A DNA stretch of 39,657 nucleotides. Source: Acidisphaera sp. S103. Its GTDB lineage: Bacteria; Pseudomonadota; Alphaproteobacteria; Acetobacterales; Acetobacteraceae. Shown in pieces: positions 16,759-24,138 of this stretch (position 1 is the stretch's first letter; each line of letters starts with the position of its first letter). The notes under the pieces are model-generated. The model made no database searches and had not been told where the DNA came from. It was given only the letters and a program-made list of their open reading frames with translations. Position numbers and translations under genes: made by a program. The DNA lies in assembly GCF_009765975.1 (NCBI RefSeq), contig NZ_LMUJ01000111.1, positions 284,398 to 324,054 on the forward strand, given 5' to 3'.

Positions 16759-16989
16759 GTGTTTCAAATGATTATGCCAATGTCTGTCGCGATGGACGAG
16801 TTGCTAGAGAAATGGCGTGGCTTCATGCAAGAGCGTCGCGCTCTGCTCGCATGTCAGGTCGTTCGCCTCCTGCTCCAACATCGTTGGCCGGTCGGGTTCG
16901 TCTGCCCGATGTGCAACAGGCCGGAGACGGCGACGGTGATGCACCGCAGCCGATCTGGTCGTAGCAGGCTCCTGGCATCAAGCGAATGA
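16759..16989 (+). CDS. Doubtful ORF with a CxxC motif
   Basis: The frame includes MDELLEKWRGFMQERRALLA and VGFVCPMCNRPET, reminiscent of a zinc-ribbon CPxC as found near the start of IS1595-type transposases or in small regulators. The second metal pair is missing. It overlaps the start of the nitrilase-like remnant in another frame, so it is probably a relic or chance frame. Confidence 0.25.
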   Translation: MFQMIMPMSVAMDELLEKWRGFMQERRALLACQVVRLLLQHRWPVGFVCPMCNRPETATVMHRSRSGRSRLLASSE

Positions 16990-17452
16990 GGCGGGCTTCG
17001 TGAATGAGGCGGCCGTTCTCAGCGGGAGTGGCCGGTCACTCCTCGGCCAGCAGAAGCGACTTCCATGGAGGGCCGGTCCCAAAATAGAAAACATTCGCAG
17101 GGGAGAAGACCTGTGGATCCTAGTCCTTGGCGACATCCTGGTGGGGTTCGGGATCTGCTTGGATTTCTGTCAACGGCTCGGGGAGACCCCTTACCGGGCG
17201 CTCGACGTAGACCTCGTTTTGGTACCCTCGCTGGGCAACGACGCGACTATGTCTGGACACGCGGCGGTTGCTCAGGACCTGCATATCAATCGCGGCTCCC
17301 GATGCTTTGTTGTCCAGGGAGCCGAACCGACCCTGGAGGGCTTCGACGGCTATGTCCTGCCGCCGGAAAACCCAAGATCAACGGCCGCCAAGTGCTTCCG
17401 GCAGGCTGGATTCCGCGCACATTTTACCTCATTTCACCCTTCCCCTACGTAG
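16940..17452 (+). pseudogene. Nitrilase-domain remnant (carbon-nitrogen hydrolase)
   Basis: Open from a TGA at 16937 to TAG after 17449. It reads ADLVVAGSWHQANEAGFVNE, AAVLSGSGRSLLGQQKRLPW, then LVGFGICLDFCQRLGETPYR with the nucleophile Cys of the nitrilase Cys-Glu-Lys triad (Lys in QQKRLP), and DVDLVLVPSLGNDATMSGHA. The N-terminal part with the catalytic Glu is missing and no start is present. This is the C-terminal two thirds of a nitrilase domain, perhaps of a larger fusion protein. It is 45 bases upstream of the winged-helix/PAS gene on the same strand. Confidence 0.6.
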
Positions 17453-17497
17453 CCTCAAATCCTATATTGCGATTGTGAAGTGTGTTGAAGTGACGCA

Positions 17498-19114
17498 ATG
17501 GGATCTCATATGAACGTCGAATGTCACGGCCTCGGTGAGCAGCTTACAGCGATGAGCCTTGGCGAGCTCGAGCCCGGGGAGGCCGGACGGGCCGTCCGGG
17601 AAGCGCTTCGCGCGACGCCGTCACTGAGCGAGGACGTCTACGCTGCCCTTCGTGACGTGGTCTGGCGAACCGTATCCTCGCGGGAGTTCGGTTCCGACCT
17701 CAACCGTTGGTTCCACGTTGTCGAATATGCAGGCACCGGCCTTCGGGCGGTGGGAAAAGATGCCGTTGCAGAGCGTGTCGACGTTCTCGCGGATCTTCTG
17801 CACCAATCAGCGGCCTTCGCCCGACGTCAGCCCCTTGAGCAGGTCCTGGCACGCAAGCATGTGGGCGCCATTCTCGGCCACCTTGCCGAGCAACGTGGCG
17901 CTTACAGACGCGAAGAGCTTCGTCACAAAGTAGGTCTTTCTGATCCGAACCTTTCCCGTGTCCTGGCCCTTCTTGAAAGCCACGGACTGGTCAAGCGAGA
18001 AAGGTCGGGCAAAGAGAAGCTCCTTGAACTGACAGGGGCAGGCCAAGCTGCCGCGCGGTCTCCTCTTTCCCAAGTGGCTGCGATGACAATTCCAGAGGGG
18101 GAGTCGCCATCAGCGATCGAACATCTCCCTTTCCCGATCGCGTGCTGGGACGCGAACGGCCGACTAAAGTCCGCGAACGCGGCCGCGCGAGAATTGGCAG
18201 ATGCCGCAGGCGATAAATCGGAGCTTGAGGAGCTTGATCGCTGGCGTGCGTCGGTAGAGGCGGCGAGTGCTGGCGTGCGAGGAGAAGCAGGTTCAGAGAC
18301 CTGGCTGCTTCGGCTCGGCGAGGATCGCTGGTCCGATGTTACTTTCTCCGGGTCGGAGGGATCCGACACGACCTTCTTCGCCGTTGATGTCAGCCATCGT
18401 CAGGACCGCGAGGCCGAGCTTTTGGCCGAGGTTCAAGCACTCCGTGAGGGTCTTGAGCGCGCAAAGAAGCAGGTCGCGGAACTCAAAGAGCGGTCCTTCG
18501 CATACGCTAGATCTGCCGTCCGCGTCAGGGACGTGCTCTCCTCCGCACTTTCGGTGACCGGGGACGACGCGGGACAACATTTCGTCACAAGGCACGCCGC
18601 CGCAACGGTCTCGAAGACTTCTGGCGAAAAGGTCGAAGCGTTCCGACATTTGATGCGGGAATTCCTCGCTCCACCGGAGGCTACGGAGCCATCGCTGCAC
18701 GTCGACGTCGTGACCTATGTCGAGCAGATGGTTTCGTCGATGAAGACGATCGGCTGTGGAATTACGTCTGAGCTCCACGACTTCAAGGGTGTGCGCGTGC
18801 CTACGGTCACCGCTCGGCGCGTCGTCAACCAACTCGTCTTTGGTGCCACGAAGGCGGGCAGTATCCCAGCGGGGCATTTGACCGCAACTCGCGATCATGA
18901 CGGGCTCATTTTGCATCTAAAGACATCCAAAAATGCCATATCGCCAGCGCTATTTACTGTCGGAGCAGGTACGGAGGCGAACGACTTCGGACCCATGAGC
19001 GTGCGCTCCTATGCGCTTGAGACCTCAGACGATTTCATTGGTCAGACGGGCGTCGACGCCGAGGAAGCAGAAATCGCAATGTTCATGTCGCTGCGAGCCT
19101 ATGAGGCTCCTTGA
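17498..19114 (+). CDS. Winged-helix/PAS protein with degenerate kinase-like end
   Basis: A 538-residue soluble protein. After an all-helical N-domain (1-110) a MarR-like winged helix reads ELRHKVGLSDPNLSRVLALL and ESHGLVKRERSGKEKLLELT. A PAS domain follows (about 208-295; LPFPIACWDANGRLKSANAA), then a coiled coil (EAELLAEVQALREGLERAKK). The C-terminal ~180 residues resemble a histidine-kinase ATPase region, but the N-box is degenerate (VVNQLVFGATKAG) and no phospho-accepting His motif is clear. It is probably a ligand- or redox-responsive DNA-binding regulator. ATG 17510 is an alternative start. It follows the nitrilase remnant in the same direction. Confidence 0.65.
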   Translation: MGSHMNVECHGLGEQLTAMSLGELEPGEAGRAVREALRATPSLSEDVYAALRDVVWRTVSSREFGSDLNRWFHVVEYAGTGLRAVGKDAVAERVDVLADLLHQSAAFARRQPLEQVLARKHVGAILGHLAEQRGAYRREELRHKVGLSDPNLSRVLALLESHGLVKRERSGKEKLLELTGAGQAAARSPLSQVAAMTIPEGESPSAIEHLPFPIACWDANGRLKSANAAARELADAAGDKSELEELDRWRASVEAASAGVRGEAGSETWLLRLGEDRWSDVTFSGSEGSDTTFFAVDVSHRQDREAELLAEVQALREGLERAKKQVAELKERSFAYARSAVRVRDVLSSALSVTGDDAGQHFVTRHAAATVSKTSGEKVEAFRHLMREFLAPPEATEPSLHVDVVTYVEQMVSSMKTIGCGITSELHDFKGVRVPTVTARRVVNQLVFGATKAGSIPAGHLTATRDHDGLILHLKTSKNAISPALFTVGAGTEANDFGPMSVRSYALETSDDFIGQTGVDAEEAEIAMFMSLRAYEAP

Positions 19115-19523
19115 GTGAAAATCGGTTTTGAAGTGGCTCCTCTCTGATAACCGGCCTCAAACCGTCGTCGGTGAGGAATCCACTTTCAGGCGGTGGACGC
19201 GATCGTCGGTGAGTATCCCGACAGAGCCACAGGGGCGCCTCCAGGACCGGGAATCCTATATCCGGTAGAAAGGGACCGCTCGAACGTGCTGATAGCCGTG
19301 AGTGACCTCCGGCGGCCCTGGAGCGCCCGTTCTCCACCAGCGCTGAAGAATGCGGCGCGGATGTAACCGTGATGGCTGCAGACCGAGGACTTCAAAGACC
19401 CGGCTGACCAGGAGACCGAGCAGCACTTCTTGCCCTCGCCGTTCGCCACCACCGCGCCGATCGACGGCAACACCTCCATGACGCCGGACAGATTGAGGCC
19501 ATGGGCACTGACCGCATGCAGGG
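19115..19523. other. Gene-poor stretch with coding-like scraps
   Basis: The plus strand at about 19370-19550 reads EDFKDPADQETEQHFLPSPF and continues toward the duplicated element, ending inside it. It looks like a gene tail cut by the element, but no family was recognised. The first 200 bases show nothing. Confidence 0.35.
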
Positions 19524-19690
19524 CGGTCGTTACGCAGCGCGAAATGTAGTGAACTTCAGCGCGATCTGTAGGGGAAATGCGCGATTTAATGTTTATTTAC
19601 AATGAGTTCTAGACCCTGAATCTATGAATATATAAGGGGGGCCGAATCCGAGGCTGCGGGCGGTCGCAGATGACGGGTCTGAGCCGAGTA
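19524..19690. repeat. ~166-bp duplicated noncoding element, copy 1
   Basis: Nearly identical to 29137-29302 in the same orientation, differing by about a dozen bases and one indel by eye. The left boundary is sharp (CGGTCGTTACGC). Three GCGCGA-headed iteron-like units start at 19537, 19559 and 19579 (spacings 22 and 20), followed by an AT-rich patch with CTATGAATATATAAGG. No protein frame is conserved between the copies. It may be an origin-like, att-like or mobile-element end sequence; identity unknown. Confidence 0.75.
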
Positions 19691-19977
19691 ACAGTGTCGG
19701 GACGCCGACAGCCACCGAGGTTCAGTCGAGCACCGACATGTTCCTCCGAATCCGGGCTTGCCCCGGCGCACAGGCGCGTCGAGCAGAAATCCGCAATATC
19801 GGTTATGGAGTTCAGAGCGGCTACGAATTGAACGTCGGCCGATACCTCCCTGCGTTCGGGCGGGCAGCCGACGACCACACGGATACGTAGCCCGACTGAT
19901 CGTAGCTGGACCCCGGTATCTGTGACCCGGCGTGGGAAAAGGGCTCTGATTTCAATTTCGGTGCAGATCGGGTAGGT

Positions 19978-20808
19978 TTAACGCTCACGATGCGGGGGTA
20001 GGCATGATGCGGCGGACATCACTTCAGGCGATGTCGTCCGCGGGGTCCGCCCGAGGATGCTTGGCGCTGCCCCCATCATGCGGCGAAACATGGCGGTGAA
20101 CGCGTTCGGGGTCGCGTAACCTAGATCGAGCGCAATCGTCGTAACCCGCTCTCCTTGCGAAAGGCGAGGCAGGGCTGAAAGTAAGCATGCCCGACGTTGC
20201 CAATCGGTGAAACTCAGACCGACCTCGTGACGGAACAGGCGCGTGAAGCTGCGGCGACTCAGTCCGAGGTCACGACTCCAATCGTCGATCGTATTGTTCA
20301 TGGTCGGGCTTTTCAGGAACTGGCTGCATCGCTGGGCGAGCTTGTCGCTTCGCGGCAGCGGCACGTGCAGGGGCAAGGCGGGCGCTAGGGCAATCTCGTC
20401 CATCAGCAACATCATCAGCCGCCCGTCGCGCCCAGCTTGGTCGTATTCCGTCGGAACATCGACCGCAGCCACCAGTAATTGAGCCAGAAGCGGTCCAACG
20501 CCAACGACCTGGCATTCCAGTGTGCGGCTCCCGACCCCTGGGTCCAGATAAACGCTGCGTGTCGCGACATCGCCCACCATGTGGATGCTGTGAACGGTCC
20601 CGCCGGGTATCCAGATCCCCTGGGTGGGCGGCACCATCCAGGCGCCGTGTTCGGTCCATACGAGCATCGTTCCCCGCTCGGCAAAAAGGAACTGCGCGCG
20701 CTCATGGCTGTGGGCCGGATGCTGGTGTCCAGTCGGATACTCGTTCCCGATTGCGACGACCGGACGGGGGACCGTTTCGATTTGCGCTGCGCGCATGTGC
20801 CGAACCAT
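19978..20808 (-). CDS. AraC-family transcriptional regulator (cupin sensor)
   Basis: A 276-residue regulator of the same type as the one at 11431 but clearly a different sequence. The cupin sensor includes HQHPAHSHERAQFLFAERGT and WMVPPTQGIWIPGGTVHSIH; the AraC domain includes GLSRRSFTRLFRHEVGLSF and TTIALDLGYATPNAFTAMF. It is divergent from the chromate transporter genes (start 20902), whose expression it probably controls. ATG 20808 was taken; a second in-frame ATG at 20796 is possible. Confidence 0.86.
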   Translation of the reverse strand: MVRHMRAAQIETVPRPVVAIGNEYPTGHQHPAHSHERAQFLFAERGTMLVWTEHGAWMVPPTQGIWIPGGTVHSIHMVGDVATRSVYLDPGVGSRTLECQVVGVGPLLAQLLVAAVDVPTEYDQAGRDGRLMMLLMDEIALAPALPLHVPLPRSDKLAQRCSQFLKSPTMNNTIDDWSRDLGLSRRSFTRLFRHEVGLSFTDWQRRACLLSALPRLSQGERVTTIALDLGYATPNAFTAMFRRMMGAAPSILGRTPRTTSPEVMSAASCLPPHRER

Positions 20809-20901
20809 GGCCCGGATTCATAGCATTTCGACCCGCATATGGAAGCAGGCCCCGGCGCTGCGTCTTATGCTGCGATCGATGTTGGCAGGCAGAGGATGAA
20901 A

Positions 20902-21477
20902 ATGGACGGTCATACAGGTGGCCTTCAACGGGGCGCTGGCGGACAGGTCGTGAGCAAGTCCGATCTGTTCTTCGGGTTTCTGAAGATCGGCATGCTGGGT
21001 TTCGGCGGCATCGCCCCGTGGGCGCGTCACGTCATCATCGAAGAGCGACGGTGGCTGACGGAAAAAGAATTCGCCGCGATCCTGGGTGTTGGCCAGATCC
21101 TGCCGGGTCCGAATACCATGAACGCAGCCGTAATGATCGGCGATCGCTTTCAGGGCGTTGCCGGTGTGCTGCTCTGCCTCCTGGGGCAGATGCTGGTTCC
21201 CCTGTTCATCGTAACGGCCCTCGGTGCGATCTATGGCCGGTATGCCAACATCCCTTGGGTCAGTGCCGCTGTTGTTGGGGCCGCTGCCGGTGCCGCGGGT
21301 CTGGTCATGGGCACGGGCCTGAAGATGGCGCGTAAAATCAAACCGGCGCCGCTCGCGATCCTGGTGACGGTGGCAGCCTTCTTCGCAGAAGGGATTATGG
21401 AGTGGCCGCTGGTGCCGGTCGTCCTGGTGCTGGTGCCTCTAAGCGTCATCGCCGCAGCCATGGAGCGCCGGGTATGA
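20902..21477 (+). CDS. Chromate transporter, first half (short-chain CHR)
   Basis: A 191-residue membrane protein, one Chromate_transp domain. It has the family hallmark GFGGIAPWARHVIIEERRWL followed by GVGQILPGPNTMNAAVMIG, then four to five hydrophobic segments. Short-chain CHR proteins work as pairs that together equal one long ChrA and export chromate. I chose ATG 20902 because AGAGG lies 6 bases upstream; longer in-frame starts add a non-conserved N-terminus. It overlaps the second half by ATGA (21474-21477). The divergent AraC gene is the likely regulator. Confidence 0.85.
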   Translation: MDGHTGGLQRGAGGQVVSKSDLFFGFLKIGMLGFGGIAPWARHVIIEERRWLTEKEFAAILGVGQILPGPNTMNAAVMIGDRFQGVAGVLLCLLGQMLVPLFIVTALGAIYGRYANIPWVSAAVVGAAAGAAGLVMGTGLKMARKIKPAPLAILVTVAAFFAEGIMEWPLVPVVLVLVPLSVIAAAMERRV

Positions 21478-22007
21478 ACACCACGCTTTTGATCCAGCTT
21501 GCGCGGGTTTTCTCCGTCCTGTCATTGGTCTCCATCGGCGGAGTCAACGCCACATTGCCGGAAACCCGGCGGCAAGTGGTCGAGGTTCACGGATGGATGA
21601 CCAACGCCTCCTTCGCGGATGTTTTCGCGATTTCTCATGCCGCCCCGGGACCCAACATCATCATGGTCAGCCTGATCGGCTGGCAGCTTTCTGGTCTGGT
21701 TGGGCTGCTGGTCGCAACACTGGCGATCATGGCTCCGTCCTGCATGCTTGCTTTTGTCGTCTCGCGCGTCCTTGGCCGTTGGTCGGATCATCCTAGGATT
21801 GCGTTACTCAAGGCCGGGTTGGTTCCGGTCGCCTTGGGTCTTATCCTCGCGAGCGGCGTCAGCATGATGCGGGCGGCGAACCAGGACATGATAGCCGTCG
21901 CTATCAGCCTGTTGACCGCCGGGTTTGTCGTGACGAGTGCGCGCAATCCGCTCTGGGCTTTGACCGCAGGGATGCTGGTGAATGTGGCGGCCTGGCGTTT
22001 CTTCTGA
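21474..22007 (+). CDS. Chromate transporter, second half (short-chain CHR)
   Basis: A 177-residue membrane partner of the preceding gene. SIGGVNATLPETRRQVVEVH and AISHAAPGPNIIMVSLIGWQ correspond to the same family motifs (PGPN is kept), with about five transmembrane segments. The ATGA overlap implies translational coupling and equal amounts of both halves. The pair may export chromate or a related anion; other CHR substrates remain possible. Confidence 0.85.
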   Translation: MNTTLLIQLARVFSVLSLVSIGGVNATLPETRRQVVEVHGWMTNASFADVFAISHAAPGPNIIMVSLIGWQLSGLVGLLVATLAIMAPSCMLAFVVSRVLGRWSDHPRIALLKAGLVPVALGLILASGVSMMRAANQDMIAVAISLLTAGFVVTSARNPLWALTAGMLVNVAAWRFF

Positions 22008-22060
22008 AACCTTGTACCTTTCTTGCTTACAATCCCGAACAATCAAAGGGAGTTCCCATC

Positions 22061-22711
22061 ATGAGCGGTTTTGTCGGCGCACAGCACGAATTCCACGATG
22101 CCGCGTTCGTACAGGGCTGGGCGGATCGCTTCGTCCCTTCGCCGCCGCGATTGGCTTTGTTCGATATGATCCTTGCCCAGATCGACCAGCTTCCGACCCG
22201 CGACCCGAACGTGCTGGAACTCGGCCTTGGCCCCGGCTACATGGCACGGCACATTCTGGAACGTCAGAAGACGCTTCATTACGAAGGTCTCGATTTCTCC
22301 GCGGTGTTCTTCGACGTCGCCAAACGAACGCTCGGCGAGCTGGAGTCACGCGTGACTTTCACCAATGTGGACCTGATGGATCAGTCCTGGCCAACGCGCC
22401 TGACCCGCCCACCACAGGCTATCATTTCGACCTGGGCGCTGCACGACCTGGGAAGCCCGCAGTCGGTGGCAGATGTCTATGTGCGCTGCTTTGAGACGCT
22501 TCCGAAAGGCGGGATTCTGGTGAACGGCGATTTCATCAAGCCGGACGGAACCTCGTGGGAATACGAGGCGGGCCGGTTCGAGATCTCGCGCCATTTAGAG
22601 CTGTTGCGGCAGGCAGGTTTTGCTGATCAGGTCTCGCTGCATCATTTTGAGCCCGAGCTAGCTCAGCCAACGCCAGCCCAGAATTATGCCTGCATGGTTG
22701 CCGTGAAATAG
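22061..22711 (+). CDS. Class I SAM-dependent methyltransferase
   Basis: A 216-residue methyltransferase. Motif I is NVLELGLGPGYMARHIL, the acidic loop is LHYEGLDFSAVF, motif II FTNVDLMDQSW and post-motif region PKGGILVNGDFIKPDG. The ribosome-binding site GGGAG precedes ATG 22061. It begins 53 bases after the chromate transporter pair on the same strand and may be cotranscribed. The substrate is unknown. Unlike the methyltransferase at 13115, this copy is intact. Confidence 0.82.
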   Translation: MSGFVGAQHEFHDAAFVQGWADRFVPSPPRLALFDMILAQIDQLPTRDPNVLELGLGPGYMARHILERQKTLHYEGLDFSAVFFDVAKRTLGELESRVTFTNVDLMDQSWPTRLTRPPQAIISTWALHDLGSPQSVADVYVRCFETLPKGGILVNGDFIKPDGTSWEYEAGRFEISRHLELLRQAGFADQVSLHHFEPELAQPTPAQNYACMVAVK

Positions 22712-22864
22712 TGCGGCTAGATCCTCAGTGTTGATGCCATGCGTCACCGCGCAAAACCTATTTGCTTCGGACGGATGTGCAATCCCGTGTGGAAACTTTC
22801 CGGGCAGACTCGTAGACGACTACCGACCGAAGATTTCCGCGTCATCTGCCGCGACGTTCGGAGT

Positions 22865-22900
22865 GTGATTCGGCGTGGAAAAAAGTGCGCTCCGAATCAC
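22865..22900. repeat. 9-bp inverted repeat after the methyltransferase
   Basis: GTGATTCGG (22865-22873) and CCGAATCAC (22892-22900) are perfect inverted arms with an 18-base loop. No T-run follows, so it is a weak terminator candidate at best. It lies 154 bases past the methyltransferase stop and before the converging RES gene end. Confidence 0.45.
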
Positions 22901-22942
22901 AAGTGGAATGTCACCTGCATCGGCGCGAACGCTGACATCTGA

Positions 22943-23521
22943 TCAAGGCCCGCGGATCGACGGCCAAGAGGCTTGGTCGACAGGAAGCATACTGTTAGGG
23001 TCGATCGCCTGAACCTGCTGGCCCGGCATCCCATCCAGCTTATACACTACAATGTTCACCCCGTCTGGATGAGCCGCTGATGGCACCCGGATGGCGTGCA
23101 CGGCCTCGCTGATCATCAGGTCGGCTATCAGCCACGTCGGCGGGATGTTGCCACTCGCCACGATGGCTTTCCATGCACATTGGGAATCGATCGTGTTCAA
23201 ATGGAGGCCGCAGTTGTGGCGATTTCGGTCAGGTCGACGACGCGCTCCAGCTCGACCTTTTTACGGGACTAGAGTGCCAATACGGGTCCCGATGTCCTGC
23301 TGGTACTCGGCCCAAGCGGTGGCGACTGGCAGACCTGCGGAGAAGACTTCCGAAAGGTAAAGGGCGGCGCAGCCCGGCCGGTTCCAACGGCCTCCGTGAT
23401 AAGTCGCCCCCGTCGTGCTGTTGGGAGATGACGACCATTTCGGAGCCATGACCCGCCACAGGCAGTCGTCGCTGGATGCGCCGCGGCGATACGTCCTCAG
23501 GACGCCGGGCGGCAATGGCAT
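22943..23521 (-). pseudogene. RES-domain toxin (NAD-degrading), two frameshifts
   Basis: ATG 23521 opens MPLPPGVLRTYRRGASSDDC; TYHGGRWNRPG and ALYLSEVFSAGLPVATAWAE follow, matching the Arg and Glu positions of RES toxins. The frame ends at TAA near 23264, but the neighbouring frame continues KKVELERVVDLTEIATTAAS, and a third frame continues from about 23200 with CAWKAIVASGNIPPTWLIAD to the RES end (AIRVPSAAHPDGVNIVVYKL). Two single-base changes would restore ~190 residues. RES toxins break down NAD; this one should be inactive. It follows the antitoxin with a TGATG overlap. Confidence 0.72.
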
Positions 23522-23886
23522 CAGGCGTAAACGCCGTCGGCCAACATCTGCAGATGTTCCATGACCGCATTCGCCTTACCTTCACGAACCAGATCCATCG
23601 CGGTCTTTCCGCCGAACCCGGACAACGGTTGGTTCTTGAACCACAGAACTGCACGCCCCGGTGATCCGCCCTCCATCAACTGCGAGGCTGCTACGAGGAT
23701 CTTCACAATATCTCCAAGGCCAGCCTGGACTTGCGGGCTCCCAGGGGTCCGCGACAACGTATTTCGGTGCGTTTGCGCCAGCGTGGCTAAGTTCTCCAAG
23801 GGTAGTCCGAGCAAATCGGCCACACGGCGCGGCTCGACGCGGCTCTCGTTGGGATTGCCAACGAACTCGAGGATCGGGGAAAGCAT
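23521..23886 (-). CDS. MbcA/ParS/Xre-type antitoxin (DUF2384)
   Basis: A 121-residue antitoxin of the Xre-MbcA-ParS class that pairs with RES toxins. The diagnostic C-terminal toxin-binding segment reads FGGKTAMDLVREGKANAVME, followed by HLQMLADGVYA. The N-terminal half (RVADLLGLPLENLATLAQTH) is the Xre-like DNA-binding part. The gene appears intact while its toxin is broken. The direct GCACA repeats just upstream (23912-23938) fit autoregulation. Confidence 0.82.
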   Translation of the reverse strand: MLSPILEFVGNPNESRVEPRRVADLLGLPLENLATLAQTHRNTLSRTPGSPQVQAGLGDIVKILVAASQLMEGGSPGRAVLWFKNQPLSGFGGKTAMDLVREGKANAVMEHLQMLADGVYA

Positions 23887-23911
23887 GGTGTAGCTCCATA
23901 CATCGGGCTTC

Positions 23912-23939
23912 GCACACTATATGCACACATTATGCACAT
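23912..23939. promoter_or_regulatory. Three GCACA repeats, likely Xre/RES operator
   Basis: GCACAC at 23912, GCACAC at 23923 and GCACAT at 23934 are spaced exactly 11 bases, about one helical turn, directly upstream of the antitoxin start (23886, minus strand) in an AT-rich patch. They fit binding sites for the antitoxin or toxin-antitoxin complex. Role inferred. Confidence 0.5.
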
Positions 23940-23940
23940 T

Positions 23941-24138
23941 TCAAGGCGCGCTCGTTTGATGGGGCCTAAGCGACCCAGCCAGGGCGCGCAGCAGTGTGAT
24001 AAAGCGACGCCATTCACGTGGCAGCTCGCCTCCGGGGTCGGCTGGAAGGGGTAGATACCCGAGATTCCATTTCGGTTCGGCTTCTTCCCGGGGCAGCGAC
24101 GACCCGGCAATCCCCTCGGTGAAGTCCTTGGTGTTCGG
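23941..24138 (-). other. In-frame coding-like tail after the YhaN TAG
   Basis: Directly after TAG 24139-24141 the same frame reads PNTKDFTEGIAGSSLPREEA, EPKWNLGYLPLPADPGGELP, REWRRFITLLRALAGSLRPH and ends QTSAP at TGA 23941. Composition and codon use look like a real protein C-terminus. There is no start codon, so it is either the tail of a lost gene or a 65-residue extension reached by amber readthrough. YhaN homologues normally end near the TAG, which favours a gene relic. Confidence 0.4.

Noticed and set aside
19609..19878. An 89-codon minus-strand open frame beside the duplicated element
   Set aside because: It overlaps the noncoding repeat, is not kept in the second copy, and has no family character.
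22865..22900. Inverted repeat as a transcription terminator
   Set aside because: The loop is 18 bases and no T-run follows on either strand, so it is listed only as a repeat.
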